From NCBI RefSeq assembly GCF_009707515.1, contig NZ_WLYI01000002.1, positions 124,001 through 188,000 on the forward strand: 64,000 nt of DNA. Direction: 5' to 3'. Shown piece after piece: positions 34,648 to 43,717 of this stretch (position 1 is its first letter; the number at the start of each line of letters is the position of its first letter). Below the pieces are notes generated by a model, which had not been told where the DNA came from, did not search any database, and saw nothing but the letters and a program-made list of their open reading frames with translations. This DNA is from Pseudomonas karstica. GTDB lineage: Bacteria > Pseudomonadota > Gammaproteobacteria > Pseudomonadales > Pseudomonadaceae. Both the position numbers and the translations under genes were made by a program.

Positions 34648-34905
34648 ATGAAAATGTTTATGTTCGGCTTCGCCGCTTTTCTAGTCATTGGGTCGGCGTT
34701 TGCCGATACTCCAGCAACCACGCCGGTCATCCACGACCAAACCGGCTTCCTCATAGATTTGGATGTTGACAAAATTCTGTCCAGTACCGACACCTCTCAA
34801 GCATGCGGAATCGTCCCGGCACGCTTGAATTACCTCGACCATCAAGGACGCGAGCATGTACTGGATTACCAGGTTGAGGGAATCGGTTGCATAAACCAGA
34901 ACTAA
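34648..34905 (+). CDS. Small secreted DUF2790-family protein
   Basis: An 85-residue protein with a signal peptide (KMFMFGFAAFLVIGSAFA) and a short mature domain containing CGIVPARLNYLDHQGREHVLDYQVEGIGC; the two cysteines could form a disulfide. DUF2790 proteins are small periplasmic proteins almost confined to Pseudomonas, often near copper-response genes, and are of unknown function. No strong Shine-Dalgarno is visible. Confidence 0.8.
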   Translation: MKMFMFGFAAFLVIGSAFADTPATTPVIHDQTGFLIDLDVDKILSSTDTSQACGIVPARLNYLDHQGREHVLDYQVEGIGCINQN

Positions 34906-35034
34906 CCGTGCGACAGAGGAAAGTGCGGTCCGCGCGCACATTTCTCACGTGGCTACCTTTTTACTCTTGTAAAGGGAATAGCGTCGGCTCCCGAGCGTCT
35001 TGCTTGAGATCGTTATCTTCGAGAGGAATCAAAA

Positions 35035-35484
35035 ATGACTGGGGTCGTAACCATTATTGGATTGCGTGGGGCGGGATTTTTTAGGTATTTAACGATGTTG
35101 ACGTTTGTATCCGCCGCATCCGCCTATGAGATGAATCACCATAGTACATCGCCTGCGGTCGTCGTGCAGGGCCCGCCTGAGGAAGCGCAGTTCCTGGCAG
35201 AGAATGAATCGGCAATGGAAAAGATGATGGTCGATATGGCGTCGAGGCCCACCGGGGATGTTGATCGTGACTTTGTGGAAATGATGATCCCCCATCATCA
35301 AGGCGGTATCGATATGGCATTAGCGTTCTTGAAGTATGGTCACAACGAACGATTGCAGCGGTTGGCACAGGAAATAATCATAACCCAGCAGCAGGAAATC
35401 GCGGCCATGCGATTGGCTATCGGTGATCCGCTTCCCGCTACGATGGCTGTTCCGGGGCAACCTCCACCCCGTACGGAACCTTGA
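35035..35484 (+). CDS. DUF305-family secreted/periplasmic protein
   Basis: A 149-residue protein preceded by GAGAGGAA. An N-terminal hydrophobic segment (residues 14-31) is followed by the DUF305 helical domain: AENESAMEKMMVDMASRPTGD, the hallmark EMMIPHHQGGIDMALAFLKYG with paired histidines, and AQEIIITQQQEIAAMR. DUF305 is a ferritin-like helical family often found next to copper resistance genes and thought to bind metal through His and Met residues. Context with DUF2790 and the propellers supports a periplasmic metal-related role; function remains uncertain. Confidence 0.87.
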   Translation: MTGVVTIIGLRGAGFFRYLTMLTFVSAASAYEMNHHSTSPAVVVQGPPEEAQFLAENESAMEKMMVDMASRPTGDVDRDFVEMMIPHHQGGIDMALAFLKYGHNERLQRLAQEIIITQQQEIAAMRLAIGDPLPATMAVPGQPPPRTEP

Positions 35485-35619
35485 TTCCTGTTGCTTATCC
35501 AGTTTTGGAGGGGGTAGTTCGCAATTGCTGATCTTGCATCAGCAATTGTGGATGAGCTTAGCCGCCGTGTGGTGGTGATTCGAGAAGCGCTTATCAACGG
35601 TCCTGATTTGACTTCAGCA

Positions 35620-36258
35620 TCAGGAGGAAAAAGCTTCTGTGCGTTCTGGCGCGGGTTTCTTATGCCTGAGCGGTTGCTGCCAGGCTAGCTGCGCCTGGAC
35701 TTCAGCGACTGCATCCAGGACTCTCTGCGCCCAGAGTTCATCATCTGGACGAACGACAACCACGCGAAAACCGTGATCATAGCCTTCACTCTGCACACCC
35801 TCGGAATCATCGACATGCAAGTCGATATCGAATGCCGGCGGAAATTTCGAGGGTGAGTTCGCAAGCCCATGCACCGTCAGGGCATGGTTATGCCGAACGC
35901 TGTTGACCACACCGTCGACGCGGATACCGTACAGCAATAGCCAACGCCTGATATAGGACGGTGTCCGGCCGGACGAGGTATAGACCCAGATACTGCATCC
36001 CTGGCGACGTAACTCTCGGGTCAGGGAACGTGTTCCCGTACGCAACGGCTCGCCCAGCCAACGATGAACACAGGCCGGCAGCCGGCTTTGCTCGACTGCG
36101 CAGTGGTGGAGTTGGCAGGCCAGCGTGTCATCGATATCGAACGAAATCCGTATGCGCTGGCGCCTGAACAGGTGCGTCGGGATAGAACGCTGGATTGCCT
36201 GCCATGCTCGGCTGCTGGAAATCCGGCATTTGTCGAGCATCGAATACCTTTTCATCAA
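35620..36258 (-). CDS. HAD-like phosphatase-family protein
   Basis: A 212-residue protein with HAD motifs: ISFDIDDTLAC (D41, D43) as motif I, WVYTSSGRTPSYIRRWL as motif II with a Thr/Ser step, and DLHVDDSEGV as the acidic motif IV. It is translationally coupled (4 bp overlap) to the Fic-like gene upstream, so the pair acts together or was acquired together. Its substrate is unknown. The N-terminal 35 residues are basic and unlike the core domain. Confidence 0.78.
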   Translation of the reverse strand: MMKRYSMLDKCRISSSRAWQAIQRSIPTHLFRRQRIRISFDIDDTLACQLHHCAVEQSRLPACVHRWLGEPLRTGTRSLTRELRRQGCSIWVYTSSGRTPSYIRRWLLLYGIRVDGVVNSVRHNHALTVHGLANSPSKFPPAFDIDLHVDDSEGVQSEGYDHGFRVVVVRPDDELWAQRVLDAVAEVQAQLAWQQPLRHKKPAPERTEAFSS

Positions 36259-36953
36259 GGGCGCCCCTGATGGACGGGCAACGGTGTTTCACCCAGAAAA
36301 AACGCCTCTGGATCAGGAGCCTGTTCTTCCAGGAAAGCTGCATATTTTTTCTTGATCTTGGGCAATTCGTACAATGCCTTGACACCATGCTTGGCGGAGT
36401 TGCGGATGACCGATGACGGGTTGAAGTAACCCTCGGCGTTTTCCAGCGTCAGCACGAACGGAGGTAAACCTGCGCGCATGAGCAAATAGCTGACGATGAG
36501 CGAACCACTTCGGTTATTGCCTTCGATGAACAGTTGCGGCTTGCTGAGAATGCGTACATAGACACCGGCGGCACGCTTCCAGACCGACTCGCTGCGATAC
36601 GCGCAATACCAATTGAACAGGTCTTTTATCCCACCCTCGACGTTGTTGAAGAAGTGTTCCTCGGTCGCAGCCAGGTGCTGAGCGTATTCCAATCGGCGCG
36701 CCGGATCACGGCCGCAGAGAACCGTGGCATTGATCTCCAGCATCAGGTTCAGTTGCTGAAGATCAAACAGGTCGACGCCGCGTGCGACATAATCGTCAAT
36801 CAGCGCATAGCCTTCAAGCACATTGTGCAGTACTTCGTCAGTCAAGGGGTCACGCGGCTCGGTAAAGTGCCGGCTGAGCTCGGCAAAGCGGTTCTGCACC
36901 TCACGTAGTGCACGTTCAATCGCTGACAAATCAAGACGACGCGTTACAGACAT
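36255..36953 (-). CDS. Fic-domain-like protein with degenerate active-site motif
   Basis: About 232 residues from ATG 36953 (CAGGA upstream); the frame is open to 37007. The Fic core is recognisable in LFIEGNNRSGSLIVSYLLMRAGLPP, matching HxFx(D/E)GNxR, but the catalytic histidine position is glutamine (Q140) while E144, N146 and R148 remain. Fic proteins normally transfer AMP or phosphorylated groups to protein hydroxyls; loss of the His usually abolishes AMPylation, so this may be a non-canonical transferase or a binding protein. It lies 100 bp after pstB and overlaps the HAD-like gene, a pairing of a would-be modifier with a phosphatase-fold protein. Confidence 0.72.
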   Translation of the reverse strand: MSVTRRLDLSAIERALREVQNRFAELSRHFTEPRDPLTDEVLHNVLEGYALIDDYVARGVDLFDLQQLNLMLEINATVLCGRDPARRLEYAQHLAATEEHFFNNVEGGIKDLFNWYCAYRSESVWKRAAGVYVRILSKPQLFIEGNNRSGSLIVSYLLMRAGLPPFVLTLENAEGYFNPSSVIRNSAKHGVKALYELPKIKKKYAAFLEEQAPDPEAFFLGETPLPVHQGRP

Positions 36954-36976
36954 TGGCAATCCTGAGAAACGGTGTA

Positions 36977-36994
36977 TGAAAAAGGCAAAACGCC
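36977..36994 (-). terminator. Weak terminator-like hairpin between pstB and the Fic-like gene
   Basis: On the minus strand AGGC-GTTTT-GCCT is followed by TTTTTC. The stem is only 4-5 bp, so read-through from the pst operon into the Fic-like gene is likely. Low confidence. Confidence 0.3.
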
Positions 36995-37052
36995 TACATG
37001 CCGCCAATGCCGTTTGGCCCTTGGTGACATGTGGCCTTGACCGGGCGCGTGA

Positions 37053-37871
37053 CTAGCTGAACTTGCCGCTGATGTAATCCCCCGTCATTTGTTCGCGCGG
37101 ACTGTCGAAAATCTGGGTAGTTGGGCCCATCTCAACCAGATAACCGGTGCGTGTGCCCTGGGAAATATCCACCGAGAAAAATGCCGTCGTATCCGCGACA
37201 CGGATCGCCTGCTGCATATTGTGGGTGACCAGCGCGATGGTGTAATCCTTCTTCAATTCGACCATCAACTCCTCGACCCGGCGAGTGGCGATCGGGTCGA
37301 GTGCCGAACATGGCTCATCCAGCAGCAGCACTTCCGGTTCGGTGGCGATGGCGCGGGCGATACACAACCGTTGCTGCTGGCCACCGGAGAGCGACAGGCC
37401 GCTGACCTTGAGCTTGTCCTTGACTTCATCCCACAGCGCGGCGCCTTGCAGGGCGTGCTTTACGCGGTCGCCCAGATCGCCCTTGTAGCGATTGAGGCGC
37501 AGGCCAAAAGCAACGTTGTCGAAAATGCTCATCGAGAACGGGTTCGGCTGCTGGAACACCATGCCGATATAACGGCGCACGACCACTGGATCAACGCCCT
37601 TGCCATAGACGTCCTGCCCGAGGAAATGCACATGACCCTCAAAGCGAAAACCCTTCACCAGATCGTTCATCCGATTGAGGCTACGCAGTACGGTGCTTTT
37701 GCCGCATCCGGAAGGACCGATGAAGCCGGTGATCTTGTTTTTCTCGATCGGCACATGGCTGTCACGTACCGCCATGAAGTTGCCGTAGAAAATCTTGTCC
37801 AGCTTGCAGTCCATGACCACAGGCGCCTGGGTGACAAACGGAGCGGCTATTGGCGAAGTTGATACGTTCAA
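37053..37871 (-). CDS. pstB: Phosphate ABC transporter ATP-binding protein
   Basis: A 272-residue ATPase of the Pst phosphate importer. Walker [10 protein letters not shown] near residue 50, [20 protein letters not shown], signature [17 protein letters not shown], Walker [24 protein letters not shown] and the PstB-type switch [18 protein letters not shown]. Fourth gene of pstS-pstC-pstA-pstB; no phoU follows, so this appears to be a stand-alone transporter operon rather than the regulatory pst-phoU locus. [15 protein letters not shown] are less canonical than E. coli PstB, suggesting the second Pst paralogue seen in many pseudomonads. Confidence 0.95.
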   Translation of the reverse strand: MNVSTSPIAAPFVTQAPVVMDCKLDKIFYGNFMAVRDSHVPIEKNKITGFIGPSGCGKSTVLRSLNRMNDLVKGFRFEGHVHFLGQDVYGKGVDPVVVRRYIGMVFQQPNPFSMSIFDNVAFGLRLNRYKGDLGDRVKHALQGAALWDEVKDKLKVSGLSLSGGQQQRLCIARAIATEPEVLLLDEPCSALDPIATRRVEELMVELKKDYTIALVTHNMQQAIRVADTTAFFSVDISQGTRTGYLVEMGPTTQIFDSPREQMTGDYISGKFS

Positions 37872-37889
37872 AATTCAGATGCTCCCGTT

Positions 37890-38786
37890 TCAATACTTGG
37901 GCTTGCCGAAAATACGGCTGACAATATTTACGACCAGCACGATCATCACCAACACCAGCGAGGCCGCCCATGCGAGCTCGAGTTGGTTGTCGAAGGGCAT
38001 GCCGGAGAAGTTGTAAATCAGTACGGCAAGCGACGCCGTCGGATTCATCACCTCCAGGCTGCCTTCGTGGTAGATCCAGTAGTTGCTGAACAATGCGGTA
38101 AACAACAACGGCGCGGTTTCGCCCGCTGCGCGCGCCACGGCCAGCATGACGCCGGTCAGGATCGCCGGCATGCCGGTAGGCAATACGATTTTCCAGATCA
38201 CCTGCGAGCGAGTGCAGCCCATGCCGTAGGCGGCATCCTTCATGATCTTGGGCACCATTTTCATCGACTCTTCAGCCGTCAGCACGACGATAGGCAGCAT
38301 CAGTACTGCCAGGGCCACGCCACCCGCCGGCGCCGAGTAGGTACCGGTGGTCATCACCACCAGGGCATAGGCAAAAACCCCGGCCAAAATCGAAGGCAAA
38401 CCCGTGAGCATCTTCGCAGCGAAACGCGCGGCGTTGGCCAGCTTGCTGTCCGGTCCCAACTCAGCCAGAAAGATCGCAGCCATGATGCCGACCGGCACCG
38501 CGATTGCGGCCGCGATACCGACCATGACAAAGGTGCCTGCCATCGCGTTGCCAAAGCCGCCGCCAGTCTCGAAACCGGTGGGCGGCAGTTCGGTGAACAC
38601 CTCCAGGCTAAGGCGAGCGCCCCCGCGCATGATCAACATGTAGAGCACGGAAATCAGGGGCACGCTGGCCAGCAGAGCGCCCCCCCAGACCAACGTGGTC
38701 AACACCAGGCTGCGCAGGGCGCGGCCTTCAAACTTGCGCTGCAGGCTTGGCAAGGCGGTTGTACGGGACGTGAGGTCATTCATCAT
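37890..38786 (-). CDS. pstA: Phosphate ABC transporter permease PstA
   Basis: A 298-residue inner-membrane permease with about six helices. The PstA signature segments are ELPPTGFETGGGFGNAMAGTFVMVG and LPSILAGVFAYALVVMTTG; the EAA-type loop is IMKDAAYGMGCTRSQVIWKIVLPTGMPAILTG. Its ATG overlaps the pstC stop by 4 bp and pstB starts 19 bp downstream. With PstC it forms the phosphate channel. Confidence 0.95.
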   Translation of the reverse strand: MMNDLTSRTTALPSLQRKFEGRALRSLVLTTLVWGGALLASVPLISVLYMLIMRGGARLSLEVFTELPPTGFETGGGFGNAMAGTFVMVGIAAAIAVPVGIMAAIFLAELGPDSKLANAARFAAKMLTGLPSILAGVFAYALVVMTTGTYSAPAGGVALAVLMLPIVVLTAEESMKMVPKIMKDAAYGMGCTRSQVIWKIVLPTGMPAILTGVMLAVARAAGETAPLLFTALFSNYWIYHEGSLEVMNPTASLAVLIYNFSGMPFDNQLELAWAASLVLVMIVLVVNIVSRIFGKPKY

Positions 38787-39748
38787 TTGGTACCACGCTG
38801 GGCATAGACCATGATCATTGAGCCGATGATGTTCACCAGTAGCGTGATCAACATCAGTACCAGTGCGGCGTACATCAACACTTCAATCTCGTTCGGCCCT
38901 GCTTCGGGGAAATTCAGCGCCAACAAGGCCGCCAGGGTATTAGCCGGTGCAAACAGAGAAAGGGAAATATTGTTCGCGTTACCTACCAGCATGGCCAGGG
39001 CCATCGTTTCACCTAGCGCCCGGCCCAAACCCAGTACCAATGAACCAAAGATGCCGGTGGCAGCGGATGGCACCATCACCTTGAGAATCGCTTCCCAATG
39101 GGTGGTACCCATGCCATAAGCGGCCTGCTTGGTTTTCATCGGCACCCCTGTGAGGGCATCCTGCGAAACAGCGGCAATGGTCGGCAGAATCATGATGGCA
39201 AGTACCAACGCGGCGGGTAGCAGCCCCGGCCCGCTCAAGGACGTACCAAAAAAGGGCACCCAGCCGAGCTCGCTGTGCAACCACGCCGTCAGGGGCCGAA
39301 TCGCCGGGATCACTACGTAGATCCCCCACAGACCGTAAACGACGCTGGGGATGGCCGCGAGCAACTCGACGATAGTGCGAAAGACGGCTGCAAGCTGCGC
39401 GGGCAGGAAATCCTGGGTCAGGAAAATCGCCATGCTGACGCCGAAAAAGCCGGCGATCATCAACGCGATCAGGGCGCTGTAGAGCGTGCCCCAAATGGCC
39501 GGCAGAATGCCGTACTTACCCTGATTGACGTCCCAGACGCTACCGAGAAGGACATCCAGACCGTGCTTTTCCATACCTGGAAATGCCTTGCGCCCCACCT
39601 CGAATACCAGCGCAAATACCAGCGCCAGCACCAGAATCACCCCCACACGCGCAAGCGCCCGGAAGGTGCGATCAACCAGAAAATCCTTCGTGGAAGGTGG
39701 TTGGCAGGCAGAATCCGGATTAACCGGCACGACAAAAGGTTTGTTCAT
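38783..39748 (-). CDS. pstC: Phosphate ABC transporter permease PstC
   Basis: A 321-residue inner-membrane permease. PstC landmarks are FLVDRTFRALARVGVILVLALVF at the N-terminus, GILPAIWGTLYSALIALMIAGFFGVSMAIFL, AAIPSVVYGLWGIYVVIPAI, and the loop VPMKTKQAAYGMGTTHWEAILKVMVPSA. Partner of PstA. It lies 73 bp after pstS in the operon. Confidence 0.95.
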   Translation of the reverse strand: MNKPFVVPVNPDSACQPPSTKDFLVDRTFRALARVGVILVLALVFALVFEVGRKAFPGMEKHGLDVLLGSVWDVNQGKYGILPAIWGTLYSALIALMIAGFFGVSMAIFLTQDFLPAQLAAVFRTIVELLAAIPSVVYGLWGIYVVIPAIRPLTAWLHSELGWVPFFGTSLSGPGLLPAALVLAIMILPTIAAVSQDALTGVPMKTKQAAYGMGTTHWEAILKVMVPSAATGIFGSLVLGLGRALGETMALAMLVGNANNISLSLFAPANTLAALLALNFPEAGPNEIEVLMYAALVLMLITLLVNIIGSMIMVYAQRGTK

Positions 39749-39821
39749 TGGCGAGTTCCGGAGCTAGGGGAAACTCGCTCGGCGAGGCACGCAGCACACG
39801 CCGAGAGAGGACTTCCAGGTG

Positions 39822-40856
39822 TTACTGGATGTTGGCAGAAGCTTTGCGAACCGGATCGATGACGGCTTGTGGCAGTGGAATGTAGCCCATCGAATCGGCA
39901 ATTTTCTGACCCTCGGTCAGGCCGTACTCAATCATTTCACGCATGGCCTTGGCCTTGGCCGGGTTCTCGTTGTGCTTGCGGAAGATCATCCAGGTGTAGG
40001 AAGTGATCGGGTAGGACTTGGCACCGTCTGGATCAGGCAACCAGGCCACCAGGTTTTCCGGCATTTTCACTGCAGCCAGCGCTTCGGCACCGCTTTCTGC
40101 GTTCGGCACAACGTACTGACCGGCCTTGTTCTGTAACTGGGCAAAGTCAACCTTGGCCAGCTTGGCGAAACCGTATTCGATGTAACCAATGGATCCCGGC
40201 GTCTGGCGTACGGTGGCCGTTACACCATCGTTCTTCGGCGACTTGATGAATTTGTCGCTGGCCGGCCAGTTGACCGTATTGCCTTCACCCAGTGCTTCTT
40301 TGAACGCAGGGTTGATTGCCGATATGTGCTTGGTAAATACCGCAGTGGTGCCGCTGGAGTCTGCACGCACGACAACGGTGATCGGCATATCGGGTAGCTT
40401 CAGTTCAGGGTTGGCCGCGACGATCTGTGGATCGTTCCACTGCGTGATCTTGCCCAGGAAGATATTGGAGTAAACGTCGCGCGGCAGTTTCAGCCCTTTG
40501 GGACTGTCCGGCAGGTTATAGGCCAACACGATTTCACCTGCAGTCATCGGCAGCAACTGCACGCCCTCGGCGACCTTGGCAATGTCTTCGTCTTTCATGG
40601 CCGAGTCACTGGCCGCGAAATCAACGGTTTTGTTCAGAAAATCCTGTACACCCGCACCGCTACCCTTGGACTGGTAATCCACGGTGACGCCAGCGGTTTT
40701 TTTGCTGAAATCCTTGAACCAGGTGAGGTAGATCGGTGCCGGGAAACTCGCTCCGGAACCTGTCAGACGGACGCTTTCCGCAGCAAAAGACACTGAGGTG
40801 GCACAAAGAGAAACCGTAACGGCGAGCGCAGCAGACTTCATCAAACTTTTCATCAA
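39822..40856 (-). CDS. pstS: Periplasmic phosphate-binding protein PstS
   Basis: A 344-residue secreted protein: signal peptide 1-25 (KSAALAVTVSLCATSVSFA), then LTGSGASFPAPIYLTWFKDF, the phosphate-binding serines and Asp in QSKGSGAGVQDF and FAASDSAM, and RADSSGTTAVFTKH. It binds inorganic phosphate in the periplasm and delivers it to PstCA. First gene of the operon. A Pho-box-like site lies about 45-65 bp upstream, implying PhoB induction under phosphate limitation. Confidence 0.96.
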   Translation of the reverse strand: MMKSLMKSAALAVTVSLCATSVSFAAESVRLTGSGASFPAPIYLTWFKDFSKKTAGVTVDYQSKGSGAGVQDFLNKTVDFAASDSAMKDEDIAKVAEGVQLLPMTAGEIVLAYNLPDSPKGLKLPRDVYSNIFLGKITQWNDPQIVAANPELKLPDMPITVVVRADSSGTTAVFTKHISAINPAFKEALGEGNTVNWPASDKFIKSPKNDGVTATVRQTPGSIGYIEYGFAKLAKVDFAQLQNKAGQYVVPNAESGAEALAAVKMPENLVAWLPDPDGAKSYPITSYTWMIFRKHNENPAKAKAMREMIEYGLTEGQKIADSMGYIPLPQAVIDPVRKASANIQ

Positions 40857-40901
40857 AGGGACTCCTTGCGATAACGGGCTCCCGAACTTTGCAGCATTTT
40901 T

Positions 40902-40919
40902 GTGAAGCTTTTATGAATG
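40902..40919 (-). promoter_or_regulatory. Pho box-like site upstream of pstS
   Basis: On the minus strand CATTCAT-AAAA-GCTTCAC resembles the direct-repeat PhoB site CTGTCAT-N4-CTGTCAC: 5/7 and 4/7 matches with the correct 11-bp period and an A-rich spacer. Position just upstream of the pstS start supports PhoB control. Confidence 0.65.
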
Positions 40920-41165
40920 CCGCTAGCAAACCCCTCGTCTACCTGGCTCGTCTGTAAGCCACGCAACTTGCACCAAGTCGCGCTAGCGCTTGCCATCCCA
41001 CTCCAATGCCACATCAGATACAAATCCAAAACTATGTGTTCGCGGGTAAAGCGGCATATATCCCAATGGCCGAAGAAGCTGTTTGCCCAAAGCTGGAGCT
41101 AGGCTTGCAACGAGCAGCGTAAGGCTGGAGGCATTCGAAAATTCAACCCCCCCTTATGCAAATAA

Positions 41166-41212
41166 GGAATTTAAATATCTCTAGTCAGTATTTTTAGAAA
41201 TATTCAAATTCC
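41166..41212. repeat. Long imperfect inverted repeat upstream of sfnR
   Basis: Left arm GGAATTTAAATATCT (41166-41180) and right arm AAATATTCAAATTCC (41198-41212) are complementary at 13 of 15 positions around a 17-nt centre. AT-rich and about 240 bp before sfnR. Likely a regulator-binding region; sfnR-type genes are reported to be under CysB control in P. putida, but I cannot name the binder here. Confidence 0.5.
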
Positions 41213-41453
41213 CCTATAACTGTCCCTCATCAGCGACAGACAGCCGTACTGTTTGCGAACCAACAATCGGTTGAGTGACCGCAGAGCAACAACGCCCCCT
41301 GTTCAGTTTCCTCCAGGTGCTGACACTGCCCATTGGCGCAACCTGAGAACCCAGACCCTGCATGATCCGGTGGACTACCGTATCCATGAACGGTGTGAAT
41401 GGGCGCTCAGTGCCAAGCGCCCCACTCCACCCTTCTACTCATAAGGCACACCC

Positions 41454-42554
41454 ATGCAACTGCTGACCCTGCCCCCATCACCAACACTGGCCACCTCGAT
41501 CAGGGCCACCGCCCAGGTTTTCGAAGACCCTCGATCACAGGCGCTACTCTCCCATGTGCAGCAGGTCGCGCCCAGCGAAGCCAGCGTGCTGATCATTGGC
41601 GAGACCGGCACGGGCAAGGAACTGGTCGCACGTCATATCCACAACCTCAGTGGGCGCCACAATGGGCCGTTCATGGCGGTCAACTGCGGCGCTTTCTCAG
41701 AAACCCTGGTGGAAGCCGAGCTGTTCGGCCATGAAAAAGGCGCCTTTACTGGCGCACTGACGGCCAAGGCTGGCTGGTTCGAAGAGGCCAATGGCGGCAC
41801 GCTGTTCCTCGACGAAATCGGCGACCTGCCGATGCCGATTCAGGTCAAGCTGCTGCGCGTATTGCAGGAGCGCGAAGTGGTTCGGCTGGGCTCGCGCAAG
41901 AGTATCTCGATCAACGTACGAGTGCTGGCGGCGACCAATGTGCATCTGGAGAAAGCAATCAACGCCGGCCACTTTCGCGAAGATCTCTACTACCGCCTGA
42001 ACGTGGTCAGCCTGCAGTTGCACCCGCTACGGGATCGGCCAGGCGACATCCTGCCGCTGGCCCGTCATTTCATCACCGAGTACAGCCGCCGGCTGGGCTA
42101 CCAGGATGTGACCCTCAGCGAGGATGCCGTCCAGCGCCTGGCGCGCTACGACTGGCCGGGCAATATCCGTGAACTGGAAAACGTCATTCACCACACCCTG
42201 CTGATCTGTCGCGACCGACTGATCCGTGCGGAAAATCTGCATTTGTCTAACTTGCGCATTGCCCGCGAGAACGACAACCGGCCCCGCGAGGAAACAGCCG
42301 AGGAGTTGCTGCAACGCGCCTTCACCAAGCTGTTCGAGGAACAGAGCGGCGCGCTGCACGAGAAAGTCCAGGATACTTTGTTACGCACTGCGTACCGCTT
42401 CTGCCACCACAATCAGGTGCACACCGCCTGCTTGCTCGGGCTGTCGCGCAACATTACCCGCGCGCACCTGATCCGCATCGGCGAACTGATGGTCAACAAG
42501 CGCCGCCCGGGACAAAGCGCCCTGGGCAACCGGGTGATCAACCTGTCGATCTGA
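41454..42554 (+). CDS. sfnR: Sigma-54-dependent activator of sulfone-sulfur utilisation
   Basis: A 366-residue enhancer-binding protein with no receiver or other long N-terminal sensor domain: a short leader, then the AAA+ domain with Walker A GETGTGKE, the sigma-54 contact loop GAFTGA, Walker [14 protein letters not shown], the arginine region [11 protein letters not shown], and a C-terminal Fis-like helix-turn-helix ([17 protein letters not shown]). Lack of a sensor domain is the hallmark of SfnR, controlled by its own synthesis during sulfur starvation. Convergent with sfnG, with 47 bp between stops. Its targets should be the divergent promoters at 44317-44590. Confidence 0.9.
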   Translation: MQLLTLPPSPTLATSIRATAQVFEDPRSQALLSHVQQVAPSEASVLIIGETGTGKELVARHIHNLSGRHNGPFMAVNCGAFSETLVEAELFGHEKGAFTGALTAKAGWFEEANGGTLFLDEIGDLPMPIQVKLLRVLQEREVVRLGSRKSISINVRVLAATNVHLEKAINAGHFREDLYYRLNVVSLQLHPLRDRPGDILPLARHFITEYSRRLGYQDVTLSEDAVQRLARYDWPGNIRELENVIHHTLLICRDRLIRAENLHLSNLRIARENDNRPREETAEELLQRAFTKLFEEQSGALHEKVQDTLLRTAYRFCHHNQVHTACLLGLSRNITRAHLIRIGELMVNKRRPGQSALGNRVINLSI

Positions 42555-42601
42555 GCATTACCTCGCGTGCAGACTACTGGGTCAGTACCAGGCGCCAGCC
42601 C

Positions 42602-43696
42602 TCACGCAAACGCCGGGGCTTCGACGTGGGCCTGTTCCAATTCGCGTACCAGCGGCAGCACATGCTTGCCGAAGTACTCGACTTCTTCCTGAAAATGCAG
42701 GAAGCCGGACAAGATCAGGTCAACCCCGACGGCTTTCAGCGCGACGATGCGCTCGGCAATCTGTTGCGGCGTGCCGATCAGGTTCGTCTTGAAACCATCG
42801 TTGTATTGCACCAGGTCTTCGAAGCTCGACTTGGCCCAATTGCCATCGCCTTCGGGGCTCGCGCTCCCGGCATTCTTCACTTCGCTACCAAAGCCCTGCA
42901 CCGCTTGCGGGTCGGCCTTGGCGATAATTTCTTCAAGCACCGCCCTGGCCTCGGCTTCGGTTTCACGGGCGATGATGAACGCGTTGACCCCCACCTTTAC
43001 CGAATGCCCATTGGCAGCAGCCTTGCTGCGAATATCGTCGACCTGTGCCTTGATGCCTTCCACGCTGTTGCCGTTGGTGAAGTACCAGTCGGATACACGC
43101 GACGCCATGTCCCGGGCTGCCCGTGAGCTGCCGCCCTGGAAGATTTCCGGGTGCGGGCGCTGCAGCGGCTTGGGCTTGAGGGTGTAGTCGTGGAAACGGT
43201 AGAAATCACCGTGGAAGCTGAAGTTGTCCTGGGTCCAGATACCTTTCAAGGCGCGGATAAACTCTTCCGAGCGGCGATAGCGCTCATCATGGTCAAGCCA
43301 CGGCTCACCGATGGCCCGGAACTCGCCCTTGAACCAGCCAGAGACGATGTTCACCGCCACGCGGCCCTGGGTGAACTGATCGATAGTCGCCAATTGCTTG
43401 GCCGCCAGTACCGGCGTCCACGGCCCTGGCAGGATCGCGGCAATAACCTTGAGCTTCTCGGTAGCGGCCAGCAGCGCGTGGCTGATGGTTACCGACTCGT
43501 GTTGGTTATCGGCGCCGTAACCTGCGGTAAAACGGATCTGCGACAACGCGTACTCAAAACCGGAGCGCTCGGCGATTTGCGCCAGCTTGCGGTTGTAATC
43601 AATGTCCCAACTGGTGCGCTGTTCGATCTTGCTGATCACCAAGCCACCGCTGACATTGGGCACCCAGTAGGCGAATTTGATCGGTTGTTGGCTCAT
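42602..43696 (-). CDS. sfnG: FMNH2-dependent dimethylsulfone monooxygenase
   Basis: A 364-residue two-component flavin monooxygenase of the luciferase-like/SsuD family. SfnG-like landmarks include FAYWVPNVSGGLVISKIEQRTSWD at the N-terminus, RFTAGYGADNQHESVTISHALLA, IVSGWFKGEFRAIGEPWLDHDERYRRSEEFI and QGGSSRAARDMASRVSDWYF. SfnG oxidises dimethyl sulfone to methanesulfinate using FMNH2. The reductase is encoded directly upstream by msuE (21 bp gap), forming an msuE-sfnG operon behind a sigma-54-type promoter. Confidence 0.93.
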   Translation of the reverse strand: MSQQPIKFAYWVPNVSGGLVISKIEQRTSWDIDYNRKLAQIAERSGFEYALSQIRFTAGYGADNQHESVTISHALLAATEKLKVIAAILPGPWTPVLAAKQLATIDQFTQGRVAVNIVSGWFKGEFRAIGEPWLDHDERYRRSEEFIRALKGIWTQDNFSFHGDFYRFHDYTLKPKPLQRPHPEIFQGGSSRAARDMASRVSDWYFTNGNSVEGIKAQVDDIRSKAAANGHSVKVGVNAFIIARETEAEARAVLEEIIAKADPQAVQGFGSEVKNAGSASPEGDGNWAKSSFEDLVQYNDGFKTNLIGTPQQIAERIVALKAVGVDLILSGFLHFQEEVEYFGKHVLPLVRELEQAHVEAPAFA

Positions 43697-43717
43697 ACGA
43701 TGTACTCCAGTAACAGC

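Larger units (their letters stand above)
40857..41453. promoter_or_regulatory. pstS-sfnR divergent intergenic region
   Basis: About 600 bp without a convincing gene. It holds the pstS Pho-box-like site and a large AT-rich dyad at 41166-41212. A 63-codon TTG-initiated frame at 41253-41444 lacks a ribosome site and is not annotated. The sfnR promoter must lie here; none is clear. Confidence 0.5.

Noticed and set aside
41253..41444. 63-codon TTG-initiated frame before sfnR
   Set aside because: No ribosome-binding site, no hydrophobic or domain pattern, weak start; could be real only if conserved in relatives.
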